64,000 nucleotides of DNA from Orientallactaga sibirica (taxonomy: Eukaryota > Chordata > Mammalia > Rodentia > Dipodidae): NCBI GenBank assembly GCA_036365145.1, contig JAEOAD010001942.1, positions 1,674,001 through 1,738,000 on the forward strand, read 5' to 3'. The notes under the pieces were generated by a model. The model made no database searches, was not told the origin of the DNA, and worked only from the letters and a program-made list of their open reading frames with translations. Position numbers and translations under genes: made by a program. This document shows, piece after piece, positions 43,001 to 56,400 of this stretch (position 1 is its first letter; every line of letters begins with the position of its first letter).

Positions 43001-44422
43001 GGCCACAGATCATCTGGACAGTTATCTTGCCCTGTAAGTTATCTTATAAGTGATTATCATGGCCTTTACCTCCTCACAGTTGACTTGGAGAGTTTTTGAT
43101 GCTGGGTTTCCATTTACAACAGTTGCTGAAAACCACTGAGTAGATGGGTCCAAGCTATAAATTTTTACTTCTGAACCAACTAGGTTCTTGTCACCTTAAA
43201 AACAACAAACAATAATATGCATTATCTCTCAATAGCACCAGTATTTATTTTTTGGTATTTGGTGGAACTTCTCAATAATTTGAGGATTTCACCACATAGA
43301 AATGTTTTTGAAGTTGTATTTGTGAAATTTAATGAAGACCTGGAGCAATATAATTTATTTCTCAATAGAACCACTACTGGGGACACTACGTTTTGCTAAA
43401 CCTTTGAAAAAATGCAGTAGACAAAAGTAAACATTAAACAAGTTGATTTAAACATTGCTACACAGATTTCAGCAAAGATAGGCGAAAATGTTTTTATTTT
43501 AAAACTATTTTCAAAAAAAAATAAAAGAAAAAAGCTATTTTCACACAAATTTTTCTTATATTGGCAATATTGATCTTAACATGATATATCAGACCAAGGA
43601 GTTGTTATCAAACAATTCATCAAAAAGAGTTCACTGTCCTCTATAGTTTATAGTTTTAGAGGAATCAAATTTGGGAACTCCAAGAACTGCCAGCCTAGGC
43701 TAGAGCGAGACCCTACCTTGAAAAAACAAAACCAAACAAACAAAAAGAAAACCCGTATTGATTGTGTGGGGTAGAGAGAGACTGGGCTTAGATGTCAATC
43801 TGAGTTTGAATCCAGTTCCATCACTAACCAGCTATGGGGCTGAAGGACAAGAATACGTACTTACAATAGCCCTATGGAAGTTAAACAAAGAGGCCATAGG
43901 TAAAGAGTTAAGGAGCCAGGTATGGTGGCACATTTCCAGCACTTGGGAGGCAGAGGTAGGTGGATCACCATGAGTTCGAGGCCATCCTGAGATTACATAG
44001 TGAATTCCAGGTCAAGTCTGAACTACAGTGAGACCTACCTGGAAAAACCAAAACCAAAAAACAGGGCTGGAAAAATAGCTCAGCAGTTAAGGTGCTTGCC
44101 TGCAAAACCTAAGGACCCATGTTAAACTCCCCAGATCCTATATAAACAAGAGCACAAGGTAATGCCTGTGCAAAGTCGTACATGTGCACAAGGTGGTGCC
44201 CACATCTGGAGTTCAATTATAGTGGCTGGAGGGCCTGGTGCACCAATTTTCTCTCTCTCATTAAAAAAAAAAAAAAAAGAGCTGGGCGTGGTGGCACACG
44301 CCTTTTTAATCCCAGCACTCGGGAGGTAGAGGTAGGAGGATCGCCATGAGTTCAAGGCCACCCTGAGACTACATAGTTAATTCCAGGTCACCTGGATCAG
44401 AGTGAGACCCTACCTCGAAAAA

Positions 44423-44461
<39 letters not shown>

Positions 44462-47400
44462 AAACAAAACAAAACCCTCAGGGACTAGAGAGATGGCTCA
44501 GCAGTTAAGGTGCTTGTTTTGTTTGCAAAGCCTGATGGCCCAGGTTCAATTCCCTAGTACCCATGTAAAGCTAGCTGCACGGAGTGATACATGTGTCCAG
44601 AGTTCTTTTGCGATGGTTAGAGAGGCCCTGGTGTACTCATTCTCCACCCCTATTCTCAAATAAATAAAGTAAAATAAAGATTAGAAAAAACAAAACAAAA
44701 CTATGACTATGAAGCTGACCAATAAACTAGTCTCAGTAAAGAGGAAGGGGAGGACACCAAATAAATGCCTTAACAATTTTATAAAACTAAAATATCTACT
44801 TTAATAGTTTCACACAACCTCTGAACTTTTCTTATAATCATTGAATAACTCAATTGCTAACAAGAGACCATTCACATACCTTGTAAGAGATGGCTTTCAT
44901 CTAGATGTTTTATAATCAAAGCTTGAAATTCTTTACTGACCATCTGATTATCAGTAAGGGAAAGCCGAAGACTGTTTACATCCTGTAAAGTAAAAGACCA
45001 TTATAAAAATAAGAAGCCATTTGATGGCACCAAACCATTCTAACTCCAATGAGTAGGTGAAAAAAAAAAAATCAATCACAAGCACTAGGCAGACTGAAGT
45101 AAGTCACCCAAGCTAGGGACATGAGAAATACTACCAGCTGCTCCAAGCCATAACTATATAAACATATGGGAAAAAAAATAATAGTAGTAGCACATACCAA
45201 ATACTATGGATGGGGAAAAATCACAAATCCAAATCGAAAGGGCAACAGACAAATCCACCACAGACAAGTGCATACTGTCAATTCACTGAAATGTTTGTTT
45301 TTAAAAACTTATTTTGTACAAATTCATTTAACATAACTAGTATTCTATAACTAGTATTGTTACAGAAAGTAAAGAAAAAAGGACAAACAGAAAATCTGAA
45401 CAAATAGTCTAGGGCTTCTGGAACCCAGTTTTCAAATACTCAGTTCTTGGCAGTAGCTCCATTCTTGGCATTCTTCCAGTCTTTTGGTTTTGTGTGCACA
45501 CCCAGTTATGATAAATGTACACAGAAACCATCAATAAGAACAACCTGCCAAACCCAAATTCTATCAGGGCAGAGAAAAAACTAGTGCTCAACACGGAAAC
45601 CCTCCAAGAGCAAGCCTCCCTGCTTTTCTGCCACTGTGAAATGGATATAGTGGCCAAGAATGGTTTTCTCTGTAAACAACTAGTCTCTTAGAGAGGGAAG
45701 AATGCTAGAAAAAGACATTTCTTTAGCCAAGTAACATCAGATAAAACCTAGAGTCTCAATGAATAATCAAAGTTAATTACCAAAAGTAGGTCATACATGG
45801 GTGTTGTTACCTCATGCATTTACTGCTACTACAATTAAGAAAGATGAAACACCACCTTATGAAGAGAGCCACATAGGGCTCTTCAATTAAGCAGACTAAT
45901 TCTAGCCTGCTTAGGAGGCCTTTAGGGTCCATCAAACATATCTGACAGTTGATTCAGATACTTTGTTCAACCCCACAGATAACCCAATTATATTCAATCT
46001 AAAAGCAGACCTTAGGAGTCAATTTCAACTTCTAAATATGCCAAATGATACCTTAGGGGCTGCAGGTATTACTTAAAACAAGCATACCAAAAGGTAATCA
46101 CATCATTTGATGTGGAATTTCAGACAGAAAAGCCTAATGTGATTGTCCATATCTATAAGTAACCCCCCAAAACTAAACCTTGGTTATTGGTCATTCTTCA
46201 GTCAAAAAACATACATTGTACTTTCCCTCAATTAATTACATGTTAGTATTTTATTAGTAACAGCACAGCATTCACATTGTTACTCCACAGAGCACCTTTT
46301 CTGAAGACAAATTATTTACTAAACTACATTTTTCTTTTTCAACCTCAAGAAATGAAGCTAAGAGTTCTAACTTTTGTTGTTGCTGTTGTTGTTTCTAAGT
46401 AGGGTCTCAGGGTAGCCCAGGCTGATCTGAACTCATTCTATAGTCTCAGGCTGGCCTTAAACTTCACAGCAATCCCACCAATGCCTCCTAAGTGCTGGGA
46501 TTAAAGACATGCACCATTGTGCCCAGCCAAGAGTTCCTTAAAAAAATTTTTTTTTAAATTTATTTACTTGACAGAGAGAGAGATAGAGACAGAGAATGAA
46601 TGAATGAATATGGCCACTCTAGCCACTGCAAATGAAATCCAGACACATGTGTCACCTTGCACATCTGGTTTATGTGGGTACTGGGGAATAGAACCTGGGT
46701 CCTTAGGTGTTGTAGGCAAGTGCCTTAACTGCTAAGCCATCATTCCCGCCCAAGAGTTCTATCTTAACTGAAAAGCTTGGAAACATGAAAGATGTAAATT
46801 CAGGAAACAATACTAAATAAAATGTACTCTCTTACTCAAAAAGCAAAGTACCCTGTCGGATGTGGTGGCACATGCCTTTAGTCCCAGGTCTTGGGAGGCA
46901 GAAGTAGGAAGATTCCTGTTAGAGGCCAGCCTGGAACTACATAGAGAGACCCAGGTCAGCCTGGGCTACAGTGAGACTCTGGGGTGGAGAGGGAGCAAAA
47001 TACCCAGATCATCACTGTATGATCCTTGATTCTTATGGGCAAGTCATTCTTCCATTTAAGGCAGGAAATAAAAAAAAAAGAAAAGAAAAAGAAAATCTCA
47101 AGATGCCTCCCTAACACACAAAGTTAACTTGTATCTGAAACTAAATGTGAAAACACCCTTCCCACTCTATTCCATTTAAACACTGTACTGTATACAGTAC
47201 ACAGTACAAGACTTGTTTACACACTTCCAGTATATGAAAGTGAAAGTGAGATGCAACTCAAGGGAAAAAAGCCCATGCTCTAGGCTTTCCAATATAGTTC
47301 TAGAAATCCTGTTGACCACTGACCCCACTGCCCTGCTAACAGAGAGGTTTTCTAATTCTGCCTGCCATAGAAACAAAGCACATCCAAAGTGACAGAAGTA

Positions 47401-50400
47401 ATGAAGGATTAACAGGAATAAAGGGGATTAATAAACACTATAAAGTTATATCTTAATGGTGAATGTTATTTAAAAGCAACATTATTCTGAAGACAGTGAT
47501 TCCCTCCCGCCAACAAATTTGTAACAAATAATCACATATGAACAAGAGTTTAAAACTTTTTTTTTTGGAGTGTCTCACTCTAGCCCAGGCTAACCTGTAA
47601 TTCACTATGTGTTCATTCTCAGGCTGGTCTCAAACTCACAGCGATCCTCCTATCCCTGTCCCTAGTGCTAGGATTAAAGGCATGCACCACCACACTTGGC
47701 AAAAGAAAAAGATCTGACAGTTTTCCAAACTGATTGTTAAGAGCATATATGTACACAATCTATTCTCATCATCCACAGGAATTGTATTTTCACAGGTTGC
47801 CAAAAACACCAACAATTGCTTGTGGAACATTTGGGGACATTTTCAACAGTAAAACTGCCAAACAGAGGGGAATGGTTGGGCAGCACAAAAATGTGGAACT
47901 AAACAGCTGCAAAAAACACACTTGGGCTGGAGAGATGGCTTAGCGGTTAAGGCACCCGCCTGCTAAGCCTAAGAACCCGGTTCCAATCTCCAGGTCCCAC
48001 GTTTAGCCAGATGCAAAGTGACACAAGGGCACAATGCCGCACTTGACCACAAGGGGCGCACACATCTGGATTTCGTTCACAGCAGCTGAGAGACTGCTGG
48101 CGCGCCCATCTCTATCTGTCTCCCTCTCCTTCTGTCTGTCTCTGTGTCTCTCTCCAAAAATAAATAAAATAATTTAAAAAAAAACACACTTGTTCATAGC
48201 AACCAAAAGGGAGAAGAGTATCTGCCTTCTGTGACTTTAGCTTGGAACTATAGGCAGGCAACTCTAATTGTTACTCTGGGTATGACTACAAATGACCATG
48301 TACAAATATCAGTTTGGGGGTTACAAATATATTTTGGCACTAGGCAAATTCATAAACATAGGATCCATAATGAGGATTATATATACATATGCCTATATGA
48401 ACAGTATCTTTAAAGTTTTCTGTGATCTCTGAAAATGTTTTATATTATCACCTACCTGTTTCCAGACACTCAGACCTTCAATTGTATACCTTTGTCCATT
48501 CAACTCCAAATGGACAGAACAAACTCAAAGGCTAACACTAAGAGATGTCATTCAACAACTCACTCACTCACTCTTGATGGGATGAATTCTTTTCTCTCTT
48601 GGACATCTGCATGAGGACAACCAACACTAGTATTTTACTCATGTTAAATAAAAGACTGTGTCTTCTTACTTTGATAATCTCATACAATATTTTACCTGGA
48701 TAGGCTTCAGAAGATCTTTGGAAAGAAATATGCTCTGTTGATCTCCTAGGAAGCGAACAGAAGTTATGGATCCCAAGCCAGCTTTATCCAACAGAGGTTT
48801 GTACATCTAAAAACAAAACAAAAGAAAATGTTTTGTCAGCCAGGTGTGGTGGGACACTTTTCTTAAATCCCAGTACTCAGGAGGCTTGAGGTAGGACTGC
48901 CTTGAGTTGAGGCCAGCCTGGTACTTACTACAAGGCTAGGTTCCAGAGACCATGCCTTAAAAAAAAAAAGGTCATCAAAACTCCTATCAACATCATTCTG
49001 AAAATGGTAACCAATAATTTTCCATACACACAGAAAGTGATTAAAAAAAAAAAAGCCTTCATTTTTTTTTAACAGCAATGATTTCATAACATTTATGCTG
49101 CTACCAGATGACAAAAAATTTTAAAACATTTTTATTTATTTGTGAGCAGAGAGTGAGAGATAGGGGGAGAATGGGCCTTCTTCTTGCCTCTACAAACAAA
49201 CTCCAGACACATACACCACTTTGTACTTTGCATGAGTACTGGGGAATTGAACCCAGCAGGCAAGCAGGCTTTGCAAGCAAGTGCTTTCAACCACTGAGGT
49301 CACCTCAGCACCCCACACAATTTTTAAAAATATTTTATTATTTATTTATTTGACAGAAGGAAAGAGGCAGAGTGAGAGAGAGAGAGAGAGAATGGGCATG
49401 CCAGGGCTTCTAGCCATGGGAAATGAACTCTAGATGCACACACCACCTTGTGCATCTGGCTTACGTGGGTAATGGGCAATCTAACCAAGGTCCTTTGGCT
49501 TTGTAGGCAAGTGCCTTAACTGTTAAGCCATCTCTCCAGACCCCCCACACAATTTTTACTCAAGCTAGTAATTTAAACCACATATATATTTGAGAGTCAT
49601 TAACATAAGTCTACAGATACTTGGTTCTCCAAAGACTTTTATTTAAAAAAATAATAAAGGTAAAATAAAATGTGTATACATGTTTTTCTGAGGAGATGGG
49701 ACTATTTCCTAAAAAGCTGGGGGCAGAGGGAAATATAATCACAGGTCTTTATCTCAAAAATTTCCAGAAGCTCTTCTCACTTGTGGATAAAATCGTAACC
49801 TTGCTAGCATGATGTGCAAGGTCCTACACAATCAGCAGCCAGCTTTTTAAACTATCTGTACCTGACTCTTCCTCCTTTAAGTCTGGGCTTATGTCACACT
49901 ATGCCTGACCTGGCCCCTCCTGATACCAGGAGTTTAAGATACTGGCTTACATGGGTACTGGGGAATTGAACCTGGGTCCTTAGGCTTCACAGGCAAGTGC
50001 CTTAACCTCCAAGCCATCTCTCCAGCCCTCAAACACTTATTTTTAAAAATAAACATGGTCTATTCCCTTAAGGCCAAGGACAGCCATTACATATATGCCC
50101 TACTTTTATCCAAAATAAGTAAAACATTTTTTGCATCAGTTTAATAAAGCTCAGGCTTTACTTACTATTGCAGGCCACTGAATAATCTGTTCCGAAATTT
50201 CAGGTGACTTTCGTTCAGCCAAAACCAAGTTATGCTCTACTAAGAAAGCTCTCCTTAAAAGGCTGTAGACATCTATCCATTTTCTCTTCCTCCAAGACTC
50301 CCCATCAAACTCCACACAGACCTGGACAAATGAAATTGAACAAGTAAATTCACTTACAAAAGTGAACATTACAAATACAAGTTGAATTATACCCTTATTA

Positions 50401-53400
50401 TGCTATTTGATACAAAAAAACCCAGCATGGAGTATGCTATTCTCCTACCCTTTTTCCTGCTCCCTTACATTCATTTATAGCCCACAATAAAAATGGCCAC
50501 ACATGAACCAAGCTTTGGCTCCCATACTACTTTGGAAAGTATAAGCTTGTTGGAGCCAGTGTCCTCAAAGTGACCTCTGGGAAGCACAGAACCCAAAGAA
50601 CCCCTACTCAAAAGACTTCTACAGAAGTTAGAAATTTAAGCTTTGGGAACTAGAAGACATGGATTTGAACTCAAAAGTACTTATCACACTGCATTGTAAT
50701 TATCTGTGGGTTTAAGATGACTTCCCTACCCCTACACTCCACCACCTGCTTCCAATTTCCCTAGTAGCAGCAGGACAGACATAGTACAGAGCTTATATAG
50801 GGTACATCTTCAATATCCCTTCCAACTAAGTTGAGACATTTACTTCTGAGTTAGGAGGCTGACTACTTAGTTCACAAAATACAGAACTAATAAATGAATC
50901 CCAGCTATGATGAAACTTGATTAGAATTATTTTACATGCAAATAATGAATATAAGAAAATAAGAAAACCAATTAATTTGAGTACCAGGCTAAGAACCCTT
51001 GCTTACATATATGAAATATGATGAAACCCACTGTTTTATATAATATACACCAATTAATAAATGACCCCGGGGTGTTCCAGAACTACTCTATTAGTTTTGT
51101 CCTCTTTTCTTTGTCCCCTCACCCACCAAGGAAGAACCCAAAGCTTCCCACAAGGCAGCCAAGTGCTCTGCCACTGAGTTATATCCCCAACTCATATGGC
51201 ATCTAAATATGAAAGTTGAACTGTCTTTGAAAGTTTTCCAAGTAATTGTGATTCTTTCTGCTTCTGACATGCAAATATCTCTGACCCTTAAGGATACAAA
51301 TAGCAACTACAATTTGTATAAATATGTTAAGAAAAAAAAAAAAATCAGTCCTGCTAGGTGTGTTGGCACAAGCCTTTAATACCAGCACTGGGGAGGCTGA
51401 GGGAGGACTGCCAGTCTGGAGCTACAGAGTGAGTTTCAGGTTGGCCTGTGCTAGAAATAAAACAAAAAACAAAAAGCTATCCAACAGTCCAAAAGCATGT
51501 CTCTGGAAATGAGCCTGATGCTAGAATTACTTACAAAATCTTAACAGTCAGATAAATGTGACCCAAACATTCCATCCCTCTTAACCAATATGAATCTATT
51601 AGGTCTATAATTTATTCTAGAATGATCTTCTTGAATGACTTTGGTATTTTAACAGATTTCAATTAAGTCACAATATTCAATGTGAAAAATCACCTATACT
51701 TATTTGACTTAAAATTCTTCCTTCTATCAAAGGAGCCTCTCATTTTAGGTTTCAAGAACTAGTTAATATTATCTATCATGTATCAAATTTGCTCTATTTC
51801 CTAGATATCATTTTCATTCCTTTTTAACAGGTTCAATTACTAGCTTGTTATAGAACCTAATTCAAGCAGCATTTCCTTGAAGAAACCTTCCCAAACCAAT
51901 CTGTCTCCCAAGAGAAATCCCTTTGCAAATTGTACACAAAGTTTTTTTTCCCCTAACATTTATGCACAGTTGCAATTACTTATGGTGACTGATACTCAAA
52001 TCCTAATAGATCAACATCTTTTCCTTGCCATTGTATGTTACCGGTACACAGCCCCTATCATTACTCAAATACTTGTCAGAATTAATAAAATGAATTGGGC
52101 TCCTACCTTTTGTTTCTCTCACTTACTCAGAAATAGTAGTCATTCCCCCTCCACCCTGAGGTAGGGTTTCACTCTAGCCCAGACTGCCCTGGAATTCACT
52201 ATGCAGTCTCAGGCTGGCCTTGAACACATGGCAATTCTCCTGCTTCTGCCTCCAAAGTGCTGGGATTAAAGGTGCACCACCATGCCCGACTATTTTTAAT
52301 ATTATTTATTTATTTATTTGAGGGGGGCACATAGTGAGATAGAGAATGGACACACAAGGGCCTCTAGCCACTGCAAACAAACTCCAGACGCACAGGCCAC
52401 CTTGTGCATCTGCCTTACATGGATATTGGAGAATCAAACCTGGGTCCCAAGGCTTCACAGGCAAGCACCTTAACTGCTAAGCCATTTTTACAGCCCCAAG
52501 CAGTGAGTTTTAAACTCATACTGCTAACTCCAATCCCCAAGTTTTTCCTGTATTCAGAACATCTTTTAAAATCACTGACTTAACATTCCACCCTTCTACT
52601 CCAGCAAGTGCATCCCTAACTTTCCAAGCAACTTGACCTAGAAAGCTGTTTATCTTCTTGGCATGGCAAACTTGTAACTTCAGTTATTACTGAATACTTT
52701 ACAAATCAAAATTTATGCAAATAGATGACCACCTTTGTAGCCAAGACCTCACACTCACTCTCCCAGGTCATATACACTCAATCACTGTAACCAACCACAT
52801 GTCCCATGTTCTTCTGTTTCCTAGCCCCCCCAGTCTTCCAGTTTCAAACTCAACCCAGTTTTCAGTGCCAGTTTTTCCATCTATTATAATGTGGAATAAG
52901 TGACAAGCACACACAAATTATAGCATTAACGAGATCTGGGCTTGAATCCCAGCTATGATGAAGCTTGATTAGAATTATTTTACATGCATATAATGAATGT
53001 AAGAAAAGAAGAAAACCAGTTAACTTGATTCCCAGGTTAAGAACCCTTGCTTACATATATGAAATGTCATGATGAAACCCACTGTTTTATATAATATACA
53101 CCAATTAAAAAGTATCTAAATCCTAAATCTAATTCATCTGAATCTCATTTTACTAGTTTCAAAGTGAAAATAGCAACATCTATCTCATTGAATTGTCAGG
53201 TAGATTTTTATTTTATTTAAATTATCTATTTGAGAGAGTGAAAGGGGCTGAGAGAGAGAGCGCGAGAGCGAGAGAGTGCACGCATAAATAGGCACACCAG
53301 GGCCTCCAGCCACTGCAAATAAACTCCAGATGCATGTACCACCTTGTGCAATGGCTTACATGGGTCCTGGGGAATCAAACCGAGGTCCTTTGGCTTTGTA

Positions 53401-56400
53401 GGCAAACGCCTTAACTGTTAAGCCATTTCTCCAGCCCACAACAAGCTATTTTTGAGCCACCCCAACCGCATGGTAATTTAAATCTTACTGCTGTATCATT
53501 TAAGTTAGTAGTGGAGAAGGTCTTCAATATGATTATGTAATATCTATTCACCATGAAAAAATAAAGGATTTCTAAGACATTAAGTGGTCTGCCAAAACTT
53601 AACCAACATCATAATTCCTTTTTAAAAATATTTTTTATTTATTTGAGAGAGAAAGGCAAATAGAGATGGGCCTCTGGCTGCTGCAAACAAACTCCAGACA
53701 CATGCACCACCTTGTGCATCTGGCTTATATGGGTCCCGGGGAGTTGAACCTGGATCCTTTGGCTTTGCAGGCCAATTCAATTTAACATTGGTTTGGTAAA
53801 ACAAACACAAAGATGTCTTGTACATAATACATAAAGTAACCTAAACTTAGTAAGTTTTCTTCCACATCTTTCAAAACCATGTATGCCTTTCTGGGGCTCA
53901 GTGACAGTAACTTGCCTAGCATACCTGAAGCCTGAGCTCCATGCGCGACACACACACACAAAATGGCCAGATGAGGTGGTATACACCTATAACTCCAGCA
54001 CCAGGAAGATGGCAAGAGGAGCACAGGAGTTTAAGGACAGCTTGGGCGACATGACACTGTCTCAAAACATCAAAAAAAAAAAAAAAAAAAAAGTAGGAAG
54101 ATTGCCTTGAGTTCCAGGCTGCCCTGGGTTAGAGTTAGACCTTACCTAGAAAAACTAAAACCAAAAAAGACATTCATGGGCTGGAGAGATGGTTCAGTGG
54201 TTAAAGGTACTTGCTTGCAAAGCCTGACAGCTTGAGTTTGATTCTCCAGTACTCATGTAAACCGAGATGTACAAAGTGGCGCATGTGTCTGGACTTCATC
54301 TGCAGTGGCAGGCAATTGTGATACACCCATACTCAACCTCTCAAAATGTTTTTAAAAAGACATTCCTATTTGAAAGGAACTAAAATTACTTGTTTAAGCT
54401 AACTCCAACTCACAAATATGCCTAGTTTCAATGATTGTCTTTTCCCGATGCTCCCTGGGCTCACAAAGAGATGATATACTGTCCTGACTCTTAAGGCCAA
54501 AAAGAAACAATTAATTATGATTCTCTACCTATACTTTTGAAATGTTCTGTTCTTTTAAAACAGCATTTTGTTAATGCATATGTGGTGATTTGATTCAGTT
54601 GTCCCCCACAAACTTAGGTGTTATGAATGCTAGGTCCCCAGCTAATGGTAATTTGGGAATTAATGCTTCCTGGAGGCAGTGTATTGTTGGGGGGCAGGCT
54701 CATTGGTGTTATAGCTAGCTTCCTTTTGATAGTGTTTAGCACTCTCCCATTGCTGTTGTCCATCTGATGTTGGCCAGGAGGAGATGTCCACACTCTGCTC
54801 ATGCCATCGTTTCCCCTGCCATCATGGAGCTTCCTTGGGTCTGTAAGCCAAAATAAACCTTTTTGTCCCACAAGCTGCTCTTGGTTGAGTGTTTTCTGCC
54901 AGCAGTGCGAACCTGACAGCAACAGCATACCTTGTATGCCTATCAAATCAGATATTGGATAGTTTAAATTATTTTAAACTAATTTTTCCTCAACATAAGT
55001 CTCTAGGAGATGAGTTAATGTTATATCTAATCAAATTTTTAATTACACATTGACTCCATGCCTAGTTCTACAATGCAGTAAACATTAGTTTTACTACACC
55101 ACTGAGGAAAGGTTCATATAAACACGGAACTGTGGAAACAAAGTCAGTTAGGAAGCTATGCCTTTCACTTTTTAGAAAGAGTAGGATAAAAAAATAAGAT
55201 CAGATCTAAGCAAGAGCCCAGGGCCAGGCGTGGTGGCACACGCCTTTAATCCCAGCACTCGGGAGGCAGAGGTAGGAGGATCGCCGAGAGTTCGAGGCCA
55301 CCCTGAGACTACATAGTGAATTCCAGGTCAGCCTGAGCTAGAGTGAAACCCTACCTCAAACCCCTCCCCCCCCAAATTAAATATGTTCTTCACATCTAAT
55401 ATAGACCTAGTCTTATCCTAAGTGTACAAATTTTGAGCACTACATGCCAACCAGGGTTCCAGCAAATTAGGGACCTAGAAGTTAGCAAAATAATGTGATC
55501 TAACCTCACTCTATCAAATCCACCCCTTCCCAAGGTAGGGTCTCATTCTAGTCCAGGCTGATCCAGAACTCCCTCTGTAACCCCACACTGGCCTTGAACT
55601 CCTGGTGATCTTCCTACTTCAGCCACCAAGTGCTGAGATTAAAGGTGTGGGGGCACCACACAAGTCTTAATCTAAATATTAAAGCTTATTGTGTGAGACC
55701 TGGAGTCAGGACTTGGGAAAATCAACTTAACTTGAAATCTCAATTTCCTAAACACAGAAAAAAGTATCTTACCAAATATGATACATGTGAGGGTTTTTTT
55801 TTTTTTTTTTTGGTGTTTCGGAGGGTCTCACGCTAGCTCAGGCTGACCTGGAATTCACTATGTGATCTCAGGGTGGCCTCAAACTTACGGCAATCCTCCT
55901 ACCTCTGCCTCCGGAGTGCTGGGATTAAAGGCGTGAGCCACATAGTAACTATTACTCACTGTTACAACATTTTCATTTTACCTTTGTGAGCAATTACTAG
56001 ATACATTTGTTACAATCTTTAAAGTAACTTTGTTACAATCTTTCTCTAGGTGAAACAATGTTAGCCAGTCTGGGCATTGTTGTTACCAATAGCCATAAAC
56101 TGAGCAAGCAAGTCTAGACAAACTTGTATCTGTACTTACACTAAATGGACAGCTCTACACAGCCTGAATTTTATTTATTTATATTTATCTCAGGCAGCTC
56201 CAGTCTTCCCCACCTCCAAAACAAAACAAAAACTACAATAAAACTCTCAGTGTCACAAACCTAGATGTAAACATGGTCTTAATTACTTGGTTCTTGGCAT
56301 ACCTGTCAAAGAACAATTTAGTTCTAGTATTTTAACATACATTTTTGTTTAAAAAATCATGCAACATGGCCTCTCAACATAAGCCAAATACTTCTGCTAC

